DNA of 64,000 nt from Stygiobacter sp. RIFOXYC2_FULL_38_25 (GTDB lineage: Bacteria > Bacteroidota > Ignavibacteria > Ignavibacteriales > Melioribacteraceae). The stretch is taken from NCBI GenBank assembly GCA_001803165.1, contig MHAZ01000021.1, positions 310,001 to 374,000 on the forward strand, written 5' to 3'. Positions 33,118-41,297 of this stretch are shown here, in pieces; the first letter of the stretch is position 1; every line of letters begins with the position of its first letter. Both the position numbers and the translations under genes were made by a program. The notes beneath the pieces are model-generated. The model had not been told where the DNA came from. It did not search any database and saw only the letters and a program-made list of their open reading frames with translations.

Positions 33118-34113
33118 GTTTGTCTTCCTCCTATATTTATTTGAGAAATCATTAATTATTTTGTCCATTAACAGATCAAGGTCGGCATCAACACTGTTGT
33201 TCATTTTCCTACGAACATAGTAATCGGCAATTTCGGCGGCGCCCTCGGTAAATTTAATTTGAGGATTAAACTCCGGCACAATATTTCTAATCTTGGAATT
33301 ATCAAACTTAACACTGTGGGCTTTATCGCCAAGCAGTCCATCGCCCCATTCTTCATCGTACTGCCTAATAAACTCTGAAGGAATATGTGCTATCTTCAAA
33401 TCATATCCGGCTTTTTCCGCAAGCAGTTTTGCAATTTCATTCCATGTGAGCGTCTCATCGGATGTAATGTTATAAGCTTCGCCGATTGTTACCGGGTTTC
33501 CAAGCAAGCCTACAAAACCTTTGGCAAAATCTTTTGTGTGCGTTAATGTCCACAAAGAATTTCCATCATCCTGAATTATAATCGGCTTATTGTTTTTCAT
33601 TCTGTGGAATGGAAGATAATCCACCTTAAGAGGATTCTTGGTTTCGTCGTATGTATGCGATGGACGAACAATAGTAACCGGAAAACCATTCTCTCTGTGC
33701 ATTTTCATCAAGAAATTCTCGCAATCAATTTTTGCACGCGAGTAAGCCCAAAATGGATTTGCGAGCGGTGTTTCTTCGGTGATTGGCAATTTAGGAATTG
33801 GTTTTTGATAAGCTGACGCTGAGCTGATAAAAATGTACTGCTTGGTTTTATCTTTGAACAATTCAAAATCATTTTTAACATGTTCTTCGTTGAATGCAAT
33901 CCAATCAACAACAACATCAAACTTGTAACCGGCTACTGCGTTTTGAGTTGAACCAGAATCGCGTATATCTGCATTAATTATGGTTGCTTTTGCCGGTGGT
34001 GTTCTAAAAGATTTTCCTCTGTTCAAGAGAAATAAATCAATTCCATTTTCCACACATAATTTTGAACATTCGGAGCTAATTACTCCGGTTCCGCCAATAA
34101 ATAGTACTTTCAT
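32461..34113 (-). CDS. NAD-dependent epimerase/dehydratase read through into beta-carbonic anhydrase
   Basis: Residues 1-332 are an extended SDR (FIGGTGVISSECSKLC nucleotide loop, WAYSRAKIDCE with the Tyr-Lys pair, and a C-terminal MDKIINDFSNKY that looks like a natural end). Without a stop codon the frame continues from residue 333 into a complete beta-carbonic anhydrase that has its own signal peptide. A perfect SD (AGGAGG) sits 9 nt before the internal ATG at 33117. The layout is what one expects from two genes whose separating stop was lost. It is therefore either a real fusion protein or a two-product locus. A full-length fusion would carry a hydrophobic segment (FAVLTFLISSSLCLI) in its middle. 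Confidence 0.85.
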   Translation of the reverse strand: MKVLFIGGTGVISSECSKLCVENGIDLFLLNRGKSFRTPPAKATIINADIRDSGSTQNAVAGYKFDVVVDWIAFNEEHVKNDFELFKDKTKQYIFISSASAYQKPIPKLPITEETPLANPFWAYSRAKIDCENFLMKMHRENGFPVTIVRPSHTYDETKNPLKVDYLPFHRMKNNKPIIIQDDGNSLWTLTHTKDFAKGFVGLLGNPVTIGEAYNITSDETLTWNEIAKLLAEKAGYDLKIAHIPSEFIRQYDEEWGDGLLGDKAHSVKFDNSKIRNIVPEFNPQIKFTEGAAEIADYYVRRKMNNSVDADLDLLMDKIINDFSNKYRRKTNMKFTRVVFAVLTFLISSSLCLIAQKADVSLKKLQDGNKRFVAGKPEHQNQTKARREEVAKGQKPFAVVITCSDSRVPPEILFDQGIGDLFVIRTAGNILDNIGLGSIEYAVEHLKVPLVVVLGHERCGAVDATVKGGEAPGHIKALVSNIARAVEKARSKKGDLLENSIKQNVDNVVEQIRKSKPILEEFVHEKKIKVIGARYDLDDGAVSFFKTDSH

Positions 34114-34223
34114 GTTATCTATATTTTTTGAATTGCCGCCGAAAAATACAACTAATTGCTGCGATGGAACAATGCAATATTTTGTTCAAAAAATTTATCT
34201 TTACATTAATTAATGAATGAATA

Positions 34224-35375
34224 ATGAGCGGCGAAATAAATCATCCTACAATAAGCGAAGAAGACGTTTTAAGACCAACCCGTGTTGAGGTTGATTTAAA
34301 AGTTCTTGCTGAAAATTTTCTGAAGATAAAAGCACGCACCGGAACTGCAATGATAATGCCCGTGCTTAAAGCCAACGCTTATGGACACGGACTAGTGCGT
34401 GTAGCTAAGTTAATGCAAGAATTACATGCCGATTATCTTGGAGTTGCGGTGCTTGAGGAAGGAATTCTTTTACGCCGACAAGGAATTACAACTCCCATTC
34501 TAGTGCTTGGCGGAATCTGGGGAAATCAAATTCCACATTTTGTTAAGTATGATCTTTCCATTACCGCATCTTCTGTTGGCAAACTAAATCAAATTGAAGA
34601 AGTTGCGCAGCAAATGAATAGGCGGGCGCGCGTACATCTTAAAATTGATACCGGAATGGAAAGAATTGGCGTTCATTATTACAACGCTGAAAAACTTTTG
34701 GAGGCTAGCCTAAACTGTAAACATGTTGATATAATTGGAATCTATTCTCACTTCGCAAGTTCTGACAGCAGCGATTTAACTTTTGCTAAAATCCAATTAG
34801 AGCGGTATTTAGAAACAGTTTCTTTCTACGATAAGCACTCAGTCCCTTCGCCAATAAAACATATTGCAAACAGCGGCGCAATTTTGCAGATGCCGGAAGC
34901 AACCCTTGATCTTGTTCGTCCCGGAATAATGCTTTACGGTGTTTATCCATCTCAAGAAGTGAAACACACAATTGAAGTTAAACCGGCGCTTAGCTGGAAA
35001 TCTTTGGTTGTTTATTTCAAAATAATTAAGGAAGGAAGCACTGTTAGCTATGGAATGAAATGGCAAGCTACGCATGATGTACATGCTGTTACAGTTCCGC
35101 TTGGTTATGGCGATGGTTATTTGCGAAGTATGTCTCACAAAGCCGAAGTGCTAATTCGCGGAAAGAGATATCCAGTTGTAGGCGTAATTTCGATGGATCA
35201 AATAGTAGTAAACATTGAGAATGATTCGGCTTACAACGGTGATGAAGTAATCTTAATCGGAAGTGATGGAAACAGTTCCATCACTGTTGAAGAACTTGCT
35301 GAGTGGGCAGGAACTATTCCTTACGAGATTCTTACCAATATTAACACTCGCGTTCCGCGTGTATATATTGATTAA
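34224..35375 (+). CDS. alr: Alanine racemase
   Basis: A 383-residue fold-type III PLP enzyme. The PLP lysine is K49 in VLKANAYGHG. The C-terminal domain has TVSYGMKWQA with the second catalytic Tyr region, and the end motif EILTNINTRVPRVY is diagnostic. It supplies D-alanine for peptidoglycan. It diverges from the epimerase gene with a 110-bp intergenic region that must hold both promoters. It overlaps the end of the convergent gene by 4 bp. Confidence 0.95.
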   Translation: MSGEINHPTISEEDVLRPTRVEVDLKVLAENFLKIKARTGTAMIMPVLKANAYGHGLVRVAKLMQELHADYLGVAVLEEGILLRRQGITTPILVLGGIWGNQIPHFVKYDLSITASSVGKLNQIEEVAQQMNRRARVHLKIDTGMERIGVHYYNAEKLLEASLNCKHVDIIGIYSHFASSDSSDLTFAKIQLERYLETVSFYDKHSVPSPIKHIANSGAILQMPEATLDLVRPGIMLYGVYPSQEVKHTIEVKPALSWKSLVVYFKIIKEGSTVSYGMKWQATHDVHAVTVPLGYGDGYLRSMSHKAEVLIRGKRYPVVGVISMDQIVVNIENDSAYNGDEVILIGSDGNSSITVEELAEWAGTIPYEILTNINTRVPRVYID

Positions 35376-37171
35376 GCTCCCGCTAAAGCGTACGACATTA
35401 ATTTTAGCTCAAGCGCTTCCAAATCACGCTGAATCTTTTCTCTAATCTTATCTGTTTCTTCAGCTATTTCCGGTATCATTTTCTTGTAGAAATTAATTCC
35501 ATCAATCAAGTTTGAGTGGAATGTATTGAAGAACTCTTCTTTCTGTGCGGTAACATAATCAACACGCTCATCAATCTTCTTGTGCAAATAATCTATGTAG
35601 AGTGAAAGTTCTTTAAGAAACATATTTGGTCTATCGGGATGAGTAATCAAATTTATGCGTCCGTAAATATGGTCCACCATTTCCTTTAACGTAGCAACTT
35701 TTGAAAAGTAAGCTAAGTTTGGACCGGGGCAAATTGCTACAGCTAAACTTTGCTTGGTATCAGTAATTCCTTTAACAAGCAAAGTAGATGCGGATAAACC
35801 TTCGCACAAACAATTTTTATCGTTTGCATTTAGCAAATCGGCATTATACTTATCTCTCAATTCGGAATTGTCTTTTATTGTATCGAGCTTTTTGAAATAG
35901 GAAATAGAAGCCGTGCAAATCGGCTTATCCGTAAAATCTTTATTGAATTCTAAAAATTTCTTTGGACAAGGACTGCCCGGTTTACCACTTTCCATTCTAT
36001 TAACTCGTTCAACATCTTTGCCGCTGTTGCGTAAGCTGTTAAATGGAACACCAAGCGGTGAAGAATTGCTGAGATAAAAATCATCTTCTTTTGCTTCAGA
36101 TAACTGCTTAAGTGTTTTCTCATCAACATTCATTACTTCGGGAACTAGAAGAAACGGACTTCCCCAGCCTACCGATTTTACATTATAAGCACGCAAAAGA
36201 AATTCGTGCTCGGTTGAAAGCCCGACTCCGCCTTGAACTGTAACATCAACATTAAGTTTACTATCATCAACAAATATTTCTTTCTTATTAATTGCCGGAT
36301 GAAACAATTCTTTGACTGAAGCAATCAATTCTTCTTTTCTCTTTTTAAATTCGTCTAAAATTGGACCGAGCAGCAAGCCGTCCGTTGCAAAAGCATGTCC
36401 GCCGCAATTCAATCCGCTTTCAATTCTATATTCTGAAACCCACAAACCCTTTTTAGCTAAAAATTTTCCTTGAATAAGCGCCGAGCGGAAATCGCTAACC
36501 TTAACAACAATCTTCTTCTTAAAACTTCCGTCTGCTCTCGGGAAGAAATCCTTAAACGTTTCCATATAACTGTATAACTTCGGATTCATTCCGGCAGAAA
36601 AAACAATCGAGCTTTCCAATTCGCTCATTGCATATCCGCGAAGTGCTGCGTGAGCATTATTAAACTCACCGGGGAGTTGTGTTCCGTCAGCAGCATAATT
36701 TGCTTTGTCAAGCTTCGTCATAATATTTACATCTATAGAGCCCTGATGAAGATTCTCTCTCAAATACTTTTGAAGTTTTGCTTTGAGCGATTCTTCTTTT
36801 TCAGCTAACATTTCTTTGTATTTCTGTTTCAGATGAGAAACATCCGGCAGCATCTCGAAATACTTAGTTATCTCGCTTCCTTTCTCAAACGCCGATTGTT
36901 TTACCTTTTCAAATTGTTCTTTCACGATCTCATTCATCAAGTTCAAATATGCCGTAATTCTCTTAGCGCGCGAGTCTTCATCTTTAGGTGAGATTTGCTC
37001 GTACGGTTTGTTCATTTTCTGATAATAATGTTTCCGCAGTTGCTCTAAAAGAATATCATCTACAATTGATATAACCGATGAAATACCATACTTGGCTACT
37101 TTTGCCGGTGCATCTACAGAATAACCAACTCCAAGTACCGGAATGTGAAATGTATGTCCGAAAAACTTCAT
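35372..37171 (-). CDS. Conserved protein of unknown function, possible FMN TIM-barrel
   Basis: This is a 599-residue cytosolic protein. The N-terminal GVGYSVDAPAKVAKYGISSV and the later VDVTVQGGVGLSTEHEFLLR and VGWGSPFLLVPEV recall nitronate-monooxygenase-type barrels, which bind FMN phosphate at a GG(I/V)G motif. GLNCGGHAFATDG could be the counterpart of their AGGH segment. An inserted helical region (about 90-170), four Cys sites (LNCGGH, GSPCPKK, PICTAS, NCLCEG) and a C-terminal coiled-coil-like helix (EIAEETDKIREKIQRDLEAL) are unlike ordinary members. Full-length relatives occur in Bacteroidota as hypothetical proteins. Enzyme class is my inference. Confidence 0.6.
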   Translation of the reverse strand: MKFFGHTFHIPVLGVGYSVDAPAKVAKYGISSVISIVDDILLEQLRKHYYQKMNKPYEQISPKDEDSRAKRITAYLNLMNEIVKEQFEKVKQSAFEKGSEITKYFEMLPDVSHLKQKYKEMLAEKEESLKAKLQKYLRENLHQGSIDVNIMTKLDKANYAADGTQLPGEFNNAHAALRGYAMSELESSIVFSAGMNPKLYSYMETFKDFFPRADGSFKKKIVVKVSDFRSALIQGKFLAKKGLWVSEYRIESGLNCGGHAFATDGLLLGPILDEFKKRKEELIASVKELFHPAINKKEIFVDDSKLNVDVTVQGGVGLSTEHEFLLRAYNVKSVGWGSPFLLVPEVMNVDEKTLKQLSEAKEDDFYLSNSSPLGVPFNSLRNSGKDVERVNRMESGKPGSPCPKKFLEFNKDFTDKPICTASISYFKKLDTIKDNSELRDKYNADLLNANDKNCLCEGLSASTLLVKGITDTKQSLAVAICPGPNLAYFSKVATLKEMVDHIYGRINLITHPDRPNMFLKELSLYIDYLHKKIDERVDYVTAQKEEFFNTFHSNLIDGINFYKKMIPEIAEETDKIREKIQRDLEALELKLMSYALAGA

Positions 37172-37349
37172 TGCTCTTCCCTAACTTTTAAATAGTCTTT
37201 TGTAAAAAGCGCTTGCCAATAACTTCAACGGTGTGACAATAAGAGTTGAATGTATGAGGATATTTTTCCTTTCAGAAGAATGTGAATTAACACAATTTAA
37301 AGTATAAAATAAACGCGCTTTCTATTACGAAAGTAAGCAAAATTTTCCG

Positions 37350-37640
37350 TTAATCTTTCTTTTTCTTTCTGAATAAGGAGGCACCGCCAAAACCGCCAAT
37401 TATTGCGATATAAAAGCCAAAGTCATACCACCAGCCGGTATTGTTGATTTCGTAAACTCTTACTGCCGGGTCAAACAATCCCATAACAAGCGAGAATGGC
37501 GCAATCCAGCCATGCCAAACTCCGGTAAAGAAACCGGCAAGATTTTTTGCGTGATAATTCCCTTCGCCGGGCATGCATGATGTTAAAAGAAAAACCAAAC
37601 TTAGAATGACTATTGAATAACCTAATTGCAACTTTTTCAT
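37350..37640 (-). CDS. Small lipoprotein with C-terminal TM segment
   Basis: The 96-residue protein has lipobox LLTSC (Cys about 22), then a region with HWGxx-like aromatics (FFTGVWHGWIAPFSLVMGLF) and a C-terminal hydrophobic helix (FYIAIIGGFGGASLF) ending in a Lys-rich tail. Similar small proteins occur widely as hypothetical membrane proteins. It precedes no clear partner and lies 14 bp after the GH92 gene, so it is probably co-transcribed with it. Confidence 0.72.
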   Translation of the reverse strand: MKKLQLGYSIVILSLVFLLTSCMPGEGNYHAKNLAGFFTGVWHGWIAPFSLVMGLFDPAVRVYEINNTGWWYDFGFYIAIIGGFGGASLFRKKKKD

Positions 37641-37654
37641 ATTTCCATTCCTTT

Positions 37655-39997
37655 TTACCTTGTCATTGAATAAGGCATTGATTTATCATCTACTGCCCAG
37701 GTTTTGTTTGGTTCTGCTTGCATCACAAATTTCAGATTGCCGCCGCTTACAATTTCTTCATGAGTTAGATAGTTTCTGTCAATCTTCTTTCCGTTAAGCC
37801 CAACTTCTTTGATGTAAATATTTTTCTCACTCAAATTTTCCGCAACGATGTTAAACTTTTTTCCATTCTCCAAGTTGATTTCAGTCTTATTAACACATGG
37901 ACTGCCAATTACATATTCATTACTTCCCGGCGCAACAGGATAAAACCCCATCACACTAAAAATATACCAAGCAGACATTTGTCCGCAATCATCGTTGCCG
38001 CAAAGTCCGTGCGGCTCTGGCTTATACATGGTATTAACAATTTGATGAATGCGCTCTTGTGTTTTCCATGGCGCGCCGGCAAAATTGTACATATATGGAA
38101 CGTGGTGCGATGGTTCGTTTCCATGAACATAGTTTCCAATCATTCCAACTTTAGTTACATCTTCACTTTCGCCGAAATATTTATCTGGCAGATCAAATGT
38201 AAAAAGTGAATCGAGCCACGTAATAAGTTTTTCCTTTCCGCCGAGAAGCTGAATGATTCCTTTTACATCTTGCGGAACGTAGAGAGAATAATTCCATGCG
38301 TTGCCTTCAATGTAACCTTGGTTTGCAACACTTAGCGGATCGAACGGAGATTTGAAAGTTCCATCGGTTTTCTTTGCGCGCATATAATGTGTTTCTTTAT
38401 CATAAATATTTTTGAAACTGTTTGCGCGTTTCCAGTATTCATTAGCTTCCTTTTTCTTTACTAACTTCTCCGCCATCTTATAGATTGTCCAATCATCAAA
38501 AGCATATTCCAAAGTTTTCGAAGCCGAGTTGGAGCTTAAATCTTCCGGTACGAATCCATATTTTTTATAAGCACCAAGACCTTCATAAATATCATAATTT
38601 GCGCTTGCAATACAAGCATCGAAAGCTTTTTTCACATCAAATCCGCCAATGCCTTTCATTACGGCATCGGCAATAACCGGAACTGCGTGATAGCCAATCA
38701 TACACCAGTTTTCGTTCGCCCAGTGAGACCAAACCGGAAGAATTTTATGAACACTTTGTTCGTAGTGAGCAATCATCGAGTTTACGATATCGCTTGTTCT
38801 TTTTTGTTGAATGATTGTGTAGAGCGGATGAAGTGCGCGGTAAGTATCCCACAAAGAAAATGTTGTGTAATTGGTAAACTTATTTGATTTGTGAATGTTC
38901 TGATCTAATCCGCGGTACTCGCCGTTTACATCAGAGAAAATGTTTGGATTAATAAACGCGTGATACATCGAAGTGTAGAAATTTTCTTTTCTCTCTTCGC
39001 TTGCTTCAATTGTGATTTTGGAAAGTTCTTTGTTCCACTTCTCTTTTGCTTGAGCCACAACTTTATTTAAATCCCAGTGAGGAATTTCCGCCCTCAGATT
39101 CTCAAGTGCGTTTGCTGTACTAACTCCGCTTAATGCAACTTTAACTAAGATTGCTTCGCCCTCATCCGTTTCAAAATTGAAAGCACATTTAACTTTGTGT
39201 CCGGCTCGTTCCGGAAAGTTTTCGTTTTGATTAAACTTTCGCCAGAATCCGCCGTAAACATTTTGTTCATCATTTCTAAGCTGATAAGATTTAATTGGTT
39301 TGGAAAATTCCATTGCAAAGTAAACGTAGCGCGTGCGCGCCCAGCCGTTTGTTTGGCGGAATCCGGTTACTAAAGTTTTATTTTCAACGCGAACTGATGA
39401 CCAAACAACTTTTCCATCATAGTTATAAATGCCGGAAGTTAAATCGAGGATCACATGTGCGTCGTTAGTCTTGGGAAATTTATACTTGTGAAATCCAACG
39501 CGCTCGCTTGCAGTTAGCTCAACATCAATATTGTTTTCATCTAAGTGAACCGAATAGTATCCCGGTTTTGCACTTTCTTTTTCGTGAGAAAATTTCGATC
39601 TGTATCCGCTTTCCGGATTTTCTTTTGTTCCCGGATTGAATTGAATTTTTCCAATTGTCGGCATCATTAAAAAATCACCAAGGTCTGAGTGACCCGTTCC
39701 ATTCATATGCGTGTGAGAAAAGCCAACTATAGTTTTATCTGCGTACTGATATCCTGCGCAATATTTGTAAACATCGGGATTGTAAGACTTGCCGTTGTTA
39801 TAAAGTAGAGAATCAGTTTCGGGGCTTAACTGAACCAACCCAAATGGAACAACTGCGCCGGGGAATGTGTGTCCCATATCGTCTGTGCCGATAAACGGGT
39901 TCACATAATCGTACGGAGTTTTGGTCCTTATGTTTTGTTGCTGCGCAAAAGATGTGATTGAGAATAAAACTGCGAAGAACGTAAAAGCTATTTTCAT
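37655..39997 (-). CDS. GH92 alpha-mannosidase
   Basis: The 780-residue protein has a signal peptide (about 1-19, ITSFAQ). The GH92 N-terminal signature is YDYVNPFIGTDDMGHTFPGA. Catalytic-domain motifs include WDTYRALHPLYT, IGNYVHGNEPSHHVPYMYNF and GLCGNDDCGQMSAWYIF. GH92 enzymes are Ca2+-dependent inverting exo-alpha-mannosidases acting on N-glycan or other mannosides, here in the periplasm or on the surface. No SusCD partner is beside it. It shares a transcript with the small lipoprotein downstream. Confidence 0.95.
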   Translation of the reverse strand: MKIAFTFFAVLFSITSFAQQQNIRTKTPYDYVNPFIGTDDMGHTFPGAVVPFGLVQLSPETDSLLYNNGKSYNPDVYKYCAGYQYADKTIVGFSHTHMNGTGHSDLGDFLMMPTIGKIQFNPGTKENPESGYRSKFSHEKESAKPGYYSVHLDENNIDVELTASERVGFHKYKFPKTNDAHVILDLTSGIYNYDGKVVWSSVRVENKTLVTGFRQTNGWARTRYVYFAMEFSKPIKSYQLRNDEQNVYGGFWRKFNQNENFPERAGHKVKCAFNFETDEGEAILVKVALSGVSTANALENLRAEIPHWDLNKVVAQAKEKWNKELSKITIEASEERKENFYTSMYHAFINPNIFSDVNGEYRGLDQNIHKSNKFTNYTTFSLWDTYRALHPLYTIIQQKRTSDIVNSMIAHYEQSVHKILPVWSHWANENWCMIGYHAVPVIADAVMKGIGGFDVKKAFDACIASANYDIYEGLGAYKKYGFVPEDLSSNSASKTLEYAFDDWTIYKMAEKLVKKKEANEYWKRANSFKNIYDKETHYMRAKKTDGTFKSPFDPLSVANQGYIEGNAWNYSLYVPQDVKGIIQLLGGKEKLITWLDSLFTFDLPDKYFGESEDVTKVGMIGNYVHGNEPSHHVPYMYNFAGAPWKTQERIHQIVNTMYKPEPHGLCGNDDCGQMSAWYIFSVMGFYPVAPGSNEYVIGSPCVNKTEINLENGKKFNIVAENLSEKNIYIKEVGLNGKKIDRNYLTHEEIVSGGNLKFVMQAEPNKTWAVDDKSMPYSMTR

Positions 39998-40143
39998 ATT
40001 TAACCGAATGAATTTTGTGGTTCAAATTACAAAGAAGTGATTGCAGATAAAAGAAGAGGAATTGGTTACAAATGATTGAAAAACTTCTTTGCGTCCTTTG
40101 CGGTTATTTAAAGAAAATCTTTAACGCAGAGAACGCAAAGTTG

Positions 40144-40581
40144 TTAAACACCGATATCTTCACTCCAAAGAGTTGGTTTGTCTGCAATAAAGTTTGTCAT
40201 CATATTAATGCATGTTTCGTCTTGAAGGACTTCTACTTCAACTCCGCGAGACTTAAGATGTTCTTCCTCGCCCATAAAAGTTTTGTTTTCGCCGATTATG
40301 ACTTTGGGAATTCCATAAAGAATAATTGCGCCGCTGCACATTGGGCATGGTGAAAGTGTTGTGTACAAAACACATTCCTTGTAAACAGAAGCGGGTTGCC
40401 TTCCGGCATTTTCGAACGCATCCATTTCGCCGTGAAGAATAACGCTTCCCTTTTGTACACGACGGTTGTGTCCGCGTCCTAATATTTTTCCTTTGTGAAC
40501 AATAACAGAACCGATTGGAATACCGCCTTCTTCCAAACCTTTTTGTGCTTCTTCAATTGCAGCTTGCATAAATTGATCCAT
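40144..40581 (-). CDS. Cytosine deaminase of the fungal (FCY1) type
   Basis: A 145-residue zinc deaminase with ligands H50 and catalytic E52 in LHGEMDAFEN and C79/C82 in LSPCPMCSGAI. Beyond the generic CDA motifs, the start (EEGGIPIGSVIV), LGRGHNRRVQKGS and the end (DKPTLWSEDIGV) follow yeast cytosine deaminase closely, more than TadA or guanine deaminase. It converts cytosine to uracil for pyrimidine salvage. Substrate choice is by recalled similarity and should be checked against bacterial nucleoside deaminases. Confidence 0.82.
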   Translation of the reverse strand: MDQFMQAAIEEAQKGLEEGGIPIGSVIVHKGKILGRGHNRRVQKGSVILHGEMDAFENAGRQPASVYKECVLYTTLSPCPMCSGAIILYGIPKVIIGENKTFMGEEEHLKSRGVEVEVLQDETCINMMTNFIADKPTLWSEDIGV

Positions 40582-40643
40582 AACAACTCCAGATTTACAT
40601 TACAATATTGTTCAAAGTTTTCTCTTGGTCAACAAAAGAAGTG

Positions 40644-41285
40644 TTACGGAATTTGTTTTAAGAAATCTTCAACTTGCTGTTTGCCCCAATGCGGCATTAA
40701 TTCGTTCTTGGGAACGAACTCATTAAATTTTTTGAGAGCGACTTCCAAAACCGGCTTTGCTACTTTGGCTCCACCACCAAATTGTTCCGGAGTATAAAAC
40801 AATGTTACTCCTTTCAAATACTCCGGGCGGGGATTTGTAGGATCGAGCGCAATAGCCTTTTCAAAATTTTCGTTCATTTGAAAACCATATTTCATATATC
40901 TGCTCATTGGATCAACCTGAAGGCGAGCTTGGCAGATAAATCCTTTTAGAACATAAATCTCGGATTCATTCGGCTGGAGAGAATCAGCAATTGCAAGATA
41001 CTTATCCGCTTCATCAAGATATTCATCCTTCTTGCTCTTTACAGAATCGGTAAAACTTGAAAGCACACAAAGCTGAGAAGCATAATAATATGGAAGCCAT
41101 TTATCTTTTTCGGCATTGGCAATTCTTAAAAAAGCGTTAGTGAGATCAACCATATCATCTACAGTTTTCATAGAATCCATTTGAATTAAATTTTTCTTCA
41201 TCGCTGCAATGTACTTTTCATCATCAGCACGATTAATGCTTGTAAAGCAAAGAACGACAACTAAAAATGTTAACACACTTTTCAT
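40644..41285 (-). CDS. Secreted TPR-like protein
   Basis: The 213-residue protein has a signal peptide (about 1-19). Helical repeats follow, with TPR-like spacing (YLDEADKYLAIADSLQPNES, EIYVLKGFICQARLQVDP, NENFEKAIALDPTNPRPEYL, KGVTLFY). It probably acts as a periplasmic scaffold. It starts 12 bp after the TonB receptor stop and is likely co-transcribed with it. Confidence 0.75.
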   Translation of the reverse strand: MKSVLTFLVVVLCFTSINRADDEKYIAAMKKNLIQMDSMKTVDDMVDLTNAFLRIANAEKDKWLPYYYASQLCVLSSFTDSVKSKKDEYLDEADKYLAIADSLQPNESEIYVLKGFICQARLQVDPMSRYMKYGFQMNENFEKAIALDPTNPRPEYLKGVTLFYTPEQFGGGAKVAKPVLEVALKKFNEFVPKNELMPHWGKQQVEDFLKQIP

Positions 41286-41297
41286 TTCCTTTCTCCT

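Noticed and set aside
40072-40143. Gene in the spacer before the cytosine deaminase stop
   Set aside because: The sequence is an extragenic repeat (CTTTGCGTCCTTTGCGG and its partner CGCAGAGAACGCAAAG), not coding.
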